NCBI RefSeq assembly: GCF_026151205.1
Contig: NC_087073.1
Span: 21,542,837-21,606,836 of the forward strand
Source of the DNA: Bolinopsis microptera
Lineage: Eukaryota > Ctenophora > Tentaculata > Lobata > Bolinopsidae
Direction of reading: 5' to 3'
Length of the DNA: 64,000 nt
Position numbers and translations under genes: made by a program. The notes under the pieces were generated by a model. It ran no database searches. It saw only the letters and a list, made by a program, of their open reading frames with translations, and was not told where the DNA came from. Below, in pieces: positions 34,030 through 45,200 of the stretch (its first letter is position 1; each line of letters starts with the position of its first letter).

Positions 34030-35202
34030 CTAATATCTACACTGTAATAGGTTTTAAAAAGGTTAGCAGGAACCCATATAATGCGAGGATGTCGGAGAAG
34101 GTAATCAGTTCATCCTACCCTGTAGAATAAATTATATCATCAGTGGTGAAAGGAATGTTTGCAGCTAAATAAACGAGTAGATACAGACTTAGGATTTTAA
34201 AATTCCTTCTGGAGGGAACAATTTCGAATCAAAATTTTCGAGTTTGAAAGTTTATGATCGGACGCAGAACAAACAAAAATAATTAGGACACAATTATAAT
34301 TTAGGTAGTTTGTACATAAAATAGGTTTAATAAACATTGAATAGAACATCATGTTAAATACCATTGAGAAATTTGGGAAACGTTTAAGAACAATTTTAAA
34401 TAATGACATGATTAAGTACCGTTCGCGTTTTAACCTAAAACTAATTTTAAAATGATATATGTGAATTAAAAAGGCCAAAAAAAGGCCATGATGCCTATTT
34501 CATTTGGTAAAAAGCTGCTTATAAATAATCCATAACATAACAACTGCTGCTATTAAAAATAGGACACCTAGGTCAACTAAATAACAGGACACCTAGGTCA
34601 ACTAAATAATTGTCGCCCTTCAAAAACCGAAAACAAGTCCAATTAACATGTTAATAGAACGTTTAAGTTGTTAAAATGTACTCCGAACCACGGGACGAAA
34701 CTTGTTAAATCCCTGAACTGTTGTTCACTGACTGTTGTCTTATGTCGCGAGGGAAGCAAGGAATCATTTGGCCTAGAAACTAAGACTGTAAAAAGACTGT
34801 ATGCTGCTATGCAAATTTCAACACAAAATAATAATCTAGTAATTAGTTTGCCGCGTAAAATCTATACTTAATTCCCTAAAAGTGACAGTTTTAAAATGAA
34901 ATACCACAATACTCATGTGTCTATGTTTATGTACATATGTACTAATATAAATACTAATTAAGATACCTTAATATCCCCGAACATCATTTATTATTAAACG
35001 GAAAATACTAACAGATTTTTATTTGAATTGACATAACCCCTCAAACATAGAATTGTATATTTACAAGCCCCAAGACGTGGCGATCTGATTTTAGAAAGAC
35101 CACGATTTAAAAATACGAATTGAAGCACAAATAATCGGTATCTATATTGAGATCGTTATCTTTGCAGTTTATCAGAAGAATGACTCGTAAACACTAAACA
35201 TA
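34030..35202. other. Intergenic with a 24-bp direct duplication
   Basis: Apart from a tandem duplication of AGGACACCTAGGTCAACTAA at about 34561-34610, nothing is recognised. Short open frames here are not convincing. Confidence 0.4.
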
Positions 35203-37440
35203 TTACCGTCTGATAAACGATTTATCAATCTTCAGAAGCTTCCCGAGGCGTTGTTTGGGAGTTCTCAGTCCTTTTTTAACTGATTCAGTCCTTTTTTTGC
35301 TGACGTTAGGAGTTTTGGGAGGTGGTGTCGGCTGACGATCTGGTATCGGTAACCTGACTTTGAGTTTGAGGGGAGTGGCTGATGAACAGTTATCAGACTC
35401 ACCAGTATGCTCATCACTAGCGTCCTGAACACCCATAGTCGGGTAAATGTAATAAGAGTCTTGCTTGCATTTGCTCAGGAATTTCTCTGATTCAAACTCA
35501 TCAGGACTTTCTTCATTGTAAGTGTTTCTCTTTCCTCTAGCTTGGATTGTGAGTGGAGTTATACTGGGTGTGTCTGGAGTTGGAGGGCTAACCGGCTGTT
35601 GTTTTGCTTGTTTTTCTGATTGCTTCTTTAACCGCTTACGAATCTTAGCTATCTCTGGTTTTTCTACCTCACCCAAGGATAAAATGTTTGCAGTTTTCGA
35701 AATAGAGTCGTCGCTGTCATAAAGGGGTTTACTTGACTTGCCTGAGTCGACAAAATCGGCCAACGATTTTGGCCTCTTTCTCTTTCTACCACTTTTCGTA
35801 ACAACTGCAACTTTGGTTTCAACGGGCTTCTCTGACTTTTCTGGAGGTGAGACCTCATTGTTCATTATTATTTTGGGCAATCTAAGTTTTATGGGCCCTT
35901 GGGCGACATTGGCCTCAGCACTGTTGTTCTGCTCAGAGTAAAGAAGTGACTTGTTGAATTTTAGTAACAACTTCTCCCCTCGAGGAGGCGGTTCTTTTGT
36001 GTCTATGTTAACATGATCCGAATGAAAAGCTGGACTCTTCACTCGTTTTGAAGGACCAGGTTTAGTTTTGACTTTTAAGGGCGACACTTTGGGATTATTA
36101 CCGCGGTTAATCTTCCCGATAGAGTACACGATCGAGTTGGTTAGTTTAGTTGGGTTGATATGGGGAGGTATTTCTTGAGCATGAAGGTGCTCTTCCTTTT
36201 TTGAAATCCATTTTCTCAGTATTGTAACGAGAGCTTTAGCTGACTCCATGAGGCCATGTCTATTATAGCTAAACTCCTTACTGGAGAGAAGCATGTGTAT
36301 GTGTTCAGCAGCACACCACACCAATACTTCAAAATGAGGGTAACGTACCGTGTTCAGGCACTTCAGTCTCTTCTGTAGTTCGTAACATTGGATGTGGTGA
36401 GGCAGGGAGAACATGTTGCAAAACTCGCCCACCAGAGATACACCTTTGGTATCGAGATAGGAAGCAAATATCCAACCTCCGGGAATGTAAACAAACTCAT
36501 TCTCCCGAGTGTCCAATTTGTAGCAAGCGTTAGCCAGATCCCCGAAAAATCTATCATCACAGCTGTTTATTTTTGTTCGCTCCTCGTATATTTTCAAATT
36601 TTCATCAGTTGGAGGAACCAAGTATATTGTCCGGGAACCGAGCATGTTATACACCCACACTGAAGCACCCACCATACCAATTTGAAAATCTACAAAGCTA
36701 CCAGCATCTCCCATGGATAAAAAGAGCGATTGTTTTGGCTTGCCGAACATAAAGTCTTCGTTGTCGTCGGTTTTTGGCCAAGAAGACTCAACAAGATCAA
36801 ATTGTCTCAATTGTCGCGGGGGTTTGATGATTCTTGACAGTTTTGTCCCATTGATATCTAATTTATCAACTATGGAGATATTGTCCAAGTTCTCAGCTGA
36901 ATCTAAATGCTCGATCCATTCTGTCAGTTTTATCGTCCTCTCCTCATTTTCTAAGATATCGTGAATGTTGAGGAGATGGCTGGGAGGCAAGTAGTTTTCA
37001 ATATCTTTGGAAGTAGATATGGGAGGCACGATGAGTCCTAAACCGACAATGCTTTCTATTAAAATAGGCTTTTGAAGAGTATTTTCGTAAACATACTCAG
37101 CAGAAAAGGAGGTACCATTAGCGAGGTAGGTAACTACGTGGCTACTGTCAAGAAATGAAGTGTCGTCCAGTGCTTGGTAAAAGTTCTTGATGGCTGGATG
37201 TTCAATAAGCTCAAACTCCTCCGGTTTGTGACTTGCCCGAGGAATGTTGCTCTTTAATTTGGAAGGACCGTGACTGTTCTGACAAGCGGTGCAGTAATAC
37301 TCCTCGATCTGATCAGCTTCTTTCTCCAGAATGCCCACACAGTCCCCGTGAAACCACTCTTTACACGCGTGACATTCTATCATAAACCGGTGCTCATTGT
37401 AGACGCCACGACATATGCAATACAGGTTACTGCTATCCAT
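35203..37440 (-). CDS. KDM7-like PHD-JmjC chromatin protein with degenerate iron site
   Basis: A 745-aa intronless protein of the PHF2/PHF8/KDM7A family, which reads H3K4me3 with a PHD finger and demethylates repressive histone marks. The N-terminal PHD finger (residues 5-55) has the full Cys4-His-Cys3 set (YCICRGVYNEHRFMIECHAC ... WFHGDC ... YYCTAC) followed by HGPS, as in KDM7. The linker and JmjC domain follow to about 370, with family landmarks SSWP, FFGDLANACYKL and YELQKRL. At the catalytic HxD the sequence is DFQIGM (Gln253, Gly255), and the distal His is Phe325 (GGWIFAS). The 2-oxoglutarate lysine position reads SRTIYL. All three Fe(II) ligands are therefore replaced. The rest is a basic, low-complexity tail with many KRK/KKR clusters. 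The most likely role is a non-catalytic chromatin reader. JMJD4 lies 364 bp upstream on the same strand. Confidence 0.88.
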   Translation of the reverse strand: MDSSNLYCICRGVYNEHRFMIECHACKEWFHGDCVGILEKEADQIEEYYCTACQNSHGPSKLKSNIPRASHKPEEFELIEHPAIKNFYQALDDTSFLDSSHVVTYLANGTSFSAEYVYENTLQKPILIESIVGLGLIVPPISTSKDIENYLPPSHLLNIHDILENEERTIKLTEWIEHLDSAENLDNISIVDKLDINGTKLSRIIKPPRQLRQFDLVESSWPKTDDNEDFMFGKPKQSLFLSMGDAGSFVDFQIGMVGASVWVYNMLGSRTIYLVPPTDENLKIYEERTKINSCDDRFFGDLANACYKLDTRENEFVYIPGGWIFASYLDTKGVSLVGEFCNMFSLPHHIQCYELQKRLKCLNTVRYPHFEVLVWCAAEHIHMLLSSKEFSYNRHGLMESAKALVTILRKWISKKEEHLHAQEIPPHINPTKLTNSIVYSIGKINRGNNPKVSPLKVKTKPGPSKRVKSPAFHSDHVNIDTKEPPPRGEKLLLKFNKSLLYSEQNNSAEANVAQGPIKLRLPKIIMNNEVSPPEKSEKPVETKVAVVTKSGRKRKRPKSLADFVDSGKSSKPLYDSDDSISKTANILSLGEVEKPEIAKIRKRLKKQSEKQAKQQPVSPPTPDTPSITPLTIQARGKRNTYNEESPDEFESEKFLSKCKQDSYYIYPTMGVQDASDEHTGESDNCSSATPLKLKVRLPIPDRQPTPPPKTPNVSKKRTESVKKGLRTPKQRLGKLLKIDKSFIRR

Positions 37441-37804
37441 AAAACGATTACCTTGTGCTACCTGAAATATTGTGATCAGGTCAGGGAAACTGCAGAGCTA
37501 TATATTACAGCTGCACTGAATAAGTGAATATGGTCAATTAGGATTACAAATTCTAATCAATAGAAAATTGAAGATTTCAGAACAATTTAAATGATCGATC
37601 AACTTTGTATAATCTTATTGTACTTAATAGAGTGAACACGATTGTCCCAATTTTGGAAAAAAAAAACAGCCAGGCTGTATAGTGTATACAATATGCAAAC
37701 AAATATAGGGTGAAGTTTTAAACATTATAGTAAAATGCGTGACTCCACAACTGGGCTCCGCTGCATTACACACGCAGAAGATCTTTCAGGCAAAATATCA
37801 TGAA

Positions 37805-38991
37805 CTAACGCCCAAAACTTATCCTATGTTTTCTGACAAAATCCGTTATTTCATTAACGCTATACAATTGACTAAACGATTTTATCACATTTTCACAATT
37901 GTCCCATGAACTATCACAAGATCTCTTATTTTCTATCGATAATTCTCTAATTAAAACATTGTGATCGGATTGCGATAAATAATAAAGATTAGCTAACACA
38001 AAATCTAAAAACTCGGAAAAGTCTAAACCGATATTGGCTCTCAAGAGGAGCTGGCACTGCTCGAACCACTCCTGCTCATTCATCAGGTCCCTACAATCAG
38101 TTATCTCCTTCTCCACCAACTCAGCTCGGATGTAAGGTAGCACCACATTCTCGGGACACAGTGAAAGTTTGCCCAGTTGTGGTTGATGGATATGGTATCT
38201 GCAGTGTTCAAAACTTGGTGCCACCATCCGCTTGGTACAAAAATACCTTGTCCCGGTCCCTGGATAACGATAACATACTTTAAATTCTTCTCAGAGCACT
38301 GCTGTTCTACATTTAGATGGGACAGTGAGTCAAGCTTCAACTCCTCACCAGGGTACATGATTAGCCATTTCTTAGCCCCACACACATTGATAGACCAACT
38401 GTAAGATCTGAATACATCAGCGTGGAATGGCGTGTAGGATCCAGCTGGTCCAAAGTAAGAGAAGATATAATCGTCATTCACATCTTCTCTAGTCTTCCAA
38501 TATCTGTTTAACCAGTCGTCTGAGAATAACTCAGGAACTTGGTAGACTGATTCGGGTGGTGTGTTCTTGGCAAAGTGCCAATCTTTAAGATAATGTGGCA
38601 GGGAAAGGAAGTTGTCCCTTGGAAAAGCATCATTCATCTTATCATGTCGAGAAGACTTTAAACTTTTCCAGTATGATATAAATTGGCTGATAGTTTGTTC
38701 ACTGCAACCAGTCTCCAACCTCTCGTTGAATTCAGTGACTGAGGCTTTACAGCAACCGAAGTTTTCATCCAAGTAGTCTAGGTTAGGAGAGCCATCCTTT
38801 AAAACCCAAGTATGTCGAGCTGGCCAGTCTTCAGATATCCAGTTCCCAAACGTACAGGGAGTGTTGCTCTGCAAGTACAACTCAAATGTCTCGTATGATA
38901 CAGCTTCTTCAAAGTGGTGAAATGGAACAACTGCCTCCATGCGTTTAGACTCGCATTTCACTAAAGATTTCACTAAAGATAAAAGGTCCAA
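37805..38991 (-). CDS. JMJD4: JMJD4-like JmjC lysyl hydroxylase, one frameshift near the C-terminus
   Basis: 2-oxoglutarate oxygenase; human JMJD4 hydroxylates a lysine of the release factor eRF1. Residues 1-290 are in one frame: YLKDWHF, FSDDWLNRYW, the iron-binding GPAGSYTPFHADVFRSYSWS (His190, Asp192), the 2OG lysine in GAKKWLIMYPG, and VPSGWWHQV with distal His258, then ISINHNWAN. That frame stops at 38101, but the family C-terminus (VEKEITDCRDL ... LLRANIGLDFSEFLDF) continues in the -1 frame from about 38120 to a stop at 37805. The two frames overlap from 38227 to 38101, and no intron consensus separates them. No slippery heptamer is evident at the junction. It is intronless, with an intact catalytic site. 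Either a one-base error or a real C-terminal truncation is present. Confidence 0.85.
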
Positions 38992-39065
38992 TATATAGCT
39001 GATCCTGTGAACCTGCGATCAAATTTCAACGTATCAACATTATTTTTAATCAATTTGCTACATAA

Positions 39066-39226
39066 GAGATCGTTCACATAGTACGTAATCAATTTTTTAA
39101 CAATTTTAACCCCCCCCCCCTCTCTGTAGTCAGTTTTACACATAATTGTTGTGTCAAAATTACACTAGCGTAATCATTTGGAACCCCCCCCCCCTCTCGG
39201 CTGATTACGTAATATGTAAACGACCA
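39066..39226. mobile_element. Short MITE, same family as at 21.8 kb
   Basis: 161 bp with inverted ends (GATCGTTCACATAGTACGTA at the left; the complement of GGTCGTTTACATATTACGTA at the right), internal C-tracts and a TCGGCTGATTACGTAATATG block identical in style to 22270-22290. Confidence 0.75.
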
Positions 39227-39767
39227 CTAATATCATTGTATACTTTACTCGATATTTGTGAGGAAAAATTGAGGGAAACAAAAAGTTCTTAATGTGCTGA
39301 ATTGTTAATGAAATAGTTACAGTTAATAACATCATAGATGTTTAATACACGATTACGATAATATATAAATTAATTGAAAGATTTGAATGCAATAAATTTT
39401 GAAATCCTTATAAAAGTTCTGTAAATTCCCATACAAAAATAAACTAAAAAAATAGAAAAAGCTACCGAATTGATAACTTCGAATATAGTATTGATATTAT
39501 TGAAAAGTTTACAAATTATAAAAACCCAGAATTATAAATGAAAGTGACTAAAGACTGGAATGCTGGCGAGGAGGTGAGCCCTTTTTTAAAATAGCGATTC
39601 TGGGGTAAACCCCAGAAGTCAACCCCCATCAGTATCCAAGTCTATAAATCTATAATACTTATGTTTGAATTTTATGATATAAGCTCTATAATTTAAATTA
39701 AAGTAAGCTAAAAAATTTCCCACTATAAAAAGTTAAAGTTCATCATTCCAAAAGAGATCGAATACAA
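39227..39767. other. Intergenic, nothing recognised
   Basis: AT-rich sequence between the MITE and the CRTAP-like gene's stop codon, presumably including that gene's 3' UTR. Confidence 0.4.
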
Positions 39768-41650
39768 CTAATAAGAATTTCTCCAAAGAATATTTTTGTC
39801 AGCGTTGAGTTCCGAAATGAGGCCCATATCACCGAGCATGTAATCCTGCTTATCTTTCAGCCTTTTCCTCATCTCCTTCTTACCCACTATTGCTGACAGC
39901 ACCTCCTGCAACATTATTAAATTTCATAATATTTCAAATCAACAGAAATATATTATAGGAATTGATAAGTTACAATCGGAAAGAGAATAAAGGAGAGGTA
40001 TTTTGAATATTTAGATTAACTTAATTAAAACTCAGTTGAATATTAATCAATTAGTAAATTTTCCATCGAATAGATAACGAACCATGTCTAAAGAATTCTC
40101 CTCGATAAGGCTGCTAAGCATAGTAAGTTGGTCAGGTACAGTTCCCAATTGTTCGGTGTAATATTTCAGATTGTTCGTCATCGTCTGATCGCCTGTTAAG
40201 TGTTATGAGTAATCAGTAAAGGTTCATGTTGAATGTTGATGTAGCTACGTAACGCTACTTCCCAATTAGACTTAATTATAAACTTCAATTTACGGTTAAC
40301 TAATTAACTAATTAACTAATTAACTAATCGTATCAAGAACAGTTATTTTCACAATTACTGAGTCAGCTGATCTATTCACCTGGATTTAAAGTAAGATAAG
40401 CAGCTGCTATCTGATAGGCGAACTCGAGATCCTTTGTCTGAAATGCACTGAATTGCAGGTAATTCAGCAGTTGAGGAAGATAGTCCTCTCTGAGGTCGGT
40501 CATTTTGTCGAACTTGCCCAGACATCTGTATCTGCACTCCATTACCTTGTGGTACAACTTTACAAACTGATCCTGGAAAGTGCTGGTATCGTTTAGATCT
40601 GGTAGTACCTTCCCTTCAAACTCATCGTAGCCAGTAGCACACAGTATTTTACATTTCGTTACCTCTTCTACGTACACTGAAAATGGAAGATTACCATTTT
40701 GAATAAAAAGATTAAGCTTAATTAATGCGTTTAATGTCACCAACACACAATAACACTGTGTCAAAAACATCAAAAATGGTATTAAAATAACAAAACTTAC
40801 GTATCAGAGCTGAATCAAGGTGTTGTGAGGCACCAGCGTAATCCATGTTAGTGTAGGATTTAACGCCCATGTTGAACTTGTCCAAACTGTCCGGCTGCTC
40901 GTGACGCAACATTCCAGATAGATCCCTGATCTTCCTACCGTAGAAGTTAACATTCCCCTGCATCATCTCACTATCCTGGTTATACTTGAGGTTGACGAGG
41001 GCTGCTTCGTAAGCTGAGGTCAAGTCTCCTATCTGGTAGTAGGAGAACTGCAGAAAACTGAAGGGCTTCCGAGTTTTAAAATCTTTAATTGCCTGAAACG
41101 ATTATTTGTTATAATTTATGACATAATAATATATTGGAAGCTCAAGAAATTGCTCAGTTCTTGCTGTAAAAGATCTTACCCATAACGGCAACTGAAGGGG
41201 CTGTCCAAACAGATTCTTCATACACTTTCTGGTACACTTTTCGCCGGTTACCAAAGACAGAAAGAAGAGTTGTTGAGAAGACTGGCTACCTTCCTCAGAA
41301 CAGCGCTGGAAACACTTTACTAGCATCACATCGCGATACCTGGTCAGTGGACAGGTGGTTAATGTGAAAATATTAACATTAATTGTTGATTAGCACGGAA
41401 ATTTTCCTTAACTGGATTAAATTTTAGCAAAAAAGCAATATCACAAAACTCGAATCAAAATAAACATGTACCTTTTGTCAGCAAGAGCCAATTCAGTGAA
41501 ATACTGAGTTCTTTGATAATCCGAATTACGATAGTGTACTAAAGAAGTTTGATACAACTGAAGGTAATCCTCCTTCGAAGGGATAGAGTGGTCGACTACC
41601 AGTTGACTTTCAGAAGGTTCCAAAAGAACGGCAATGAGTAACAGCAACAT
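39768..41650 (-). CDS. CRTAP: Cartilage-associated protein / P3H4-like (leprecan family, no dioxygenase domain)
   Basis: Six exons with consistent phases: 41650-41472, 41339-41180, 41092-40801, 40676-40380, 40192-40083 and 39905-39768, giving about 391 aa (human CRTAP 401). CRTAP and P3H4 are ER helper proteins of the collagen prolyl-3-hydroxylase complex. It begins with a signal peptide (MLLLLIAVLLEPSESQ), followed by TPR-like helices with paired cysteines (CFQRC, CTRKCMKN), PFSFLQFSYYQIGDLTSAYE, KCKILCATGYDEF and MECRYRCLGKF, then DQTMTNNLKYYTEQLG, the family's 'M-x-N-L-x-Y-Y' repeat. The C-terminus stops after a polar tail with no 2OG dioxygenase domain, which excludes P3H1-3. CRTAP versus P3H4 cannot be decided. 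Confidence 0.88.
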
Positions 41651-42212
41651 AGCTGGAAGAACTGGGAGATTTAAAAATTACGATCATAATGAAGGATAAA
41701 TAATGTATTAAAATGAATATATGTAAATATGGTACAAGAATGTCTTGTTAAATTGCTTAAGAAGTGTGTATTGAATCTGTGACGATAACATCAAAAACAG
41801 GTTTCGAAGGTTGTGCATCAGAAATATGACACAAAAAGCTTCACAAAGTAAATCGCATTGTATTCACTGTAGATAAAATGAGTAAAATTAATAAGTCAAA
41901 CATATTTCATTCGATTCACTCACTTGATTATCTGCCAAATTATAATACTGGTTATAGATTGTGCATTATTACAATTCAAAATTAAAATCCTCTTAAATTA
42001 TGTAATTCATGATTCCAGGAAAAAATTGGTTAGAAATATGATAAAAAAGTTATTCAATTATTAATGGAGATACCTATAAATATTATAAAAAATATATATA
42101 AACATAAATAAAAAATTGCTGTGACTAAAAATTTCTGCATTCTATGCAGATCTGATGTGTACCAAATGAATGTAAAAGTTTCACTCGTGCATAAGTTTTA
42201 AAGTCAAAAATA
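41651..42212. other. Intergenic, nothing recognised
   Basis: AT-rich spacer between the CRTAP-like start and the RING gene's stop codon. No repeat or exon could be supported. Confidence 0.4.
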
Positions 42213-45200
42213 TCAATCATAAAGGTTAGGAAAACCATGGTAATCTTTCCTTTCTTCTTCAAAGCTTGAACATCTTTCACATCTTCCAAAGATGATAAAC
42301 TTAAAAAAGCGATTGTGCAGTTGTTCGATCAGCTCATAGGACTCAGCAAAAAAGTGTTTTTCTTTGCAAATGGGGCATTTCTTGTAATTTTCTCCGCCTG
42401 GAGCCCAAAGCTCTAAAATACATTTTTGATGGAAAATGTGGTGACAGTCCAGCTTAGCAACTCTAAGGTCATTTATACTAATTTTATAAGTGCAGAGAAA
42501 ACAGTTTGGTAGGTTTGAACCACCAGCAAGACCAAACCGGAAACGTCTGAAATCGACAGTTTCATCACCATAACATGTTCGCTGAGTGGCAAGGCCATGT
42601 TTTAAGTAGAAATGTGTGTGAGCATCTTTATCAGCAGTGTCCAGATCTTTGAATAAGGGGAGAATGTTATTTCCCATAACCTTACCACATTGTAAAGGTT
42701 TTGTTATATCCACTTCTTCCATGGTCTCCCGAATCTTGTGGAAAACAGCTAACTCTGGAATATTTTCGTTTTCAGGTTCATAAAGATACAACATTATATA
42801 TTGTAGGGTTATTTCAAGGGCTTTGTGAAGTCTTCTCTTATTCTTAAATGCGTTGGTATCACTGAAGTTTTTCGCTTGGAATCTTTTAAGCACTGCTGGA
42901 TCATTCCTGATTTTGTGTTCCTTCATTTTTATATAATAAGCAGTACAATAATCAAAAGCACGATGTCCACGATTTTAATATCCACATTGAAGACGAAAAT
43001 GATTCAGTTGCACAAAGGTTTAATTCACTACTTAAGTCTTGTGGGTGGGTGCAACAAATTTCAGCTGCAACACACAGAGATGGGGGCATATTAGATCTTG
43101 TAATTACCAGGGATGGTTCTTTTACTCACGATTGCATTGAAGTTCTAGATCCTGTCATTACTGATTCTGGTACATCGTCTGACCACTACTTTGTTGCTTT
43201 CAATTGCAATGTATCTCCAGCACCCATAGGCACTCTAGAACCAATTACTTACAGAAAAATTGCTTGCATAGACCTAGATGCTTTTGTTGAGGACATTCTT
43301 AAGTCAAAACTATGTGACACTGATTGCTTCAATGACCTCGATAGTGCAGTTGATATCTATGAGTCTGAGTTGAGCAGTATTTTGGACAAGCATGCTAAAG
43401 AAAAAACTTTCATCCCAAGAAAAGATCATAACGCTGAATGGTGGTCTACACACTGTCAACAAGCAAAAGCAATGAGAAGAAAGATTGAGAGACTGTATCA
43501 AAAGAATCATGATTGCCCAGATTATAAACGACTGTACAGGAAAGCATCAGAGAGAGCATCCTCAGTCATTGTATCCACAAGAGATCACTTCTACAAAACA
43601 AGGTTACAAGATAGTGCAGGTGATGCTAAAAAGACTTATTCCATCGTTAATAAGTTGCTCAATAAAGAAAAAGTTAGTACTACTACACCTTCTTGCTCTT
43701 CAAATCTTGAGAGTGCTAACAACTTTGCACAGTTCTTTAAATCAAAGGTCGACAACATATACAACAACATTTATTTAGAACAACAATCGCAAGATTTTCC
43801 TAACTCAGATGAATTTGTTCCTCTTTCTAATAGCCCAAAGATAGTACAATTCCGTCATGTGTCTGATGAAGAACTAGTAAGCATCATAAAGAATATGTCT
43901 AACAAATTCTGTGATCTTGACCCCATACCTACAAAGATTCTCATCAAGTGTCTCCCAGAACTCCTTCCTCTGATCTCATTTATAGTCAATGAATCATTAG
44001 TTAAAGGTGAGTTTCCTATAAAACTGAAGGAGGCTCTCATTCGTCCAAGTTTGAAGAAACGTGGCCTTGACGGTGAATCTCTATCTAACTATAGGCCTAT
44101 TAGCAATCTCTCATTCTTGTCAAAAATCATTGAGAAGTGTGTATCTATACAGCTCACCAGTTATCTTGAGGATAACAACTTGCTTTCTAAAGTTCAGTCC
44201 GGCTATAGGAAGTTTCATAGCTGTGAAACTGCAACAACCAGAATCCATAATGACATCTTGATAACTATTGACAAGAAAACTAAAGTTGTTCTTTTACTTC
44301 TAGATTTGAGTGCTGCCTTTGATACTGTCAATCACCCAAGATTAATCAAGAAGCTAAGATCTGCTTATGGCATTACAGGCATTGCTCTTACATGGATCAG
44401 GTCCTACTTGGCTAACCGTTCATTTTGTGTCAAAGTCAAGGATTCGTCTTCCTCAGCAACTGTTCTTGAGATAGGTGTGCCACAAGGTTCAATCCTTGGC
44501 CCCCTGCTATTCATATTGTACACCAAAGATCTTGAGAACATTGCAAGTATGCATGGGTGCTGTATTCATTTGTATGCTGATGACACCCAGCTGTATTTCA
44601 CTCTTGATTCTGATGACCCATCACAGCTAGAGCACAATATGGAACACTGTATGTCTGATATCAAGAAATGGATGACAAACAATTTCCTTCAACTGAATTC
44701 TTCTAAGACTTAAGTCATCGTTATATCCTCTAAATTTGACTCAACAAATATTCCAGCCTCTCTACAGATTGTTAAGGATCAAGAGCCACATGTTGTTAGT
44801 GGAACTGTGAAGAGTCTTGGGCTGTATTTGGACAGTTATCTTTCAATGAGTGATCAGATTACGTCAGTGGTTCAAGCATGTAATATTCAGATCAGAAATT
44901 TGTGGTTTATTGCATCAAAACGGTCTTTTAACCTTAAGATTCAGCTTGTTCATGCTCTAGTACTCTCTAGAATTGATTATTGCAATAGCGTATATTTTGG
45001 ACTGAGCTCTTATGATTTAAGTCGTTTACAGAAGGTGCAAAATTCTGCTGTAAGATTTATTTTCGGGAGAGGAAGAAAGGCACACACTACTCCACTACTT
45101 AAGAAAGTTCATTTTCTACCAGTTAGATTTAGAATAGATTTTAAGATTGCCCTACTTGCCTACAAGTGTTTAAATAATATAGCTCCTCCTTACTTAAAAG

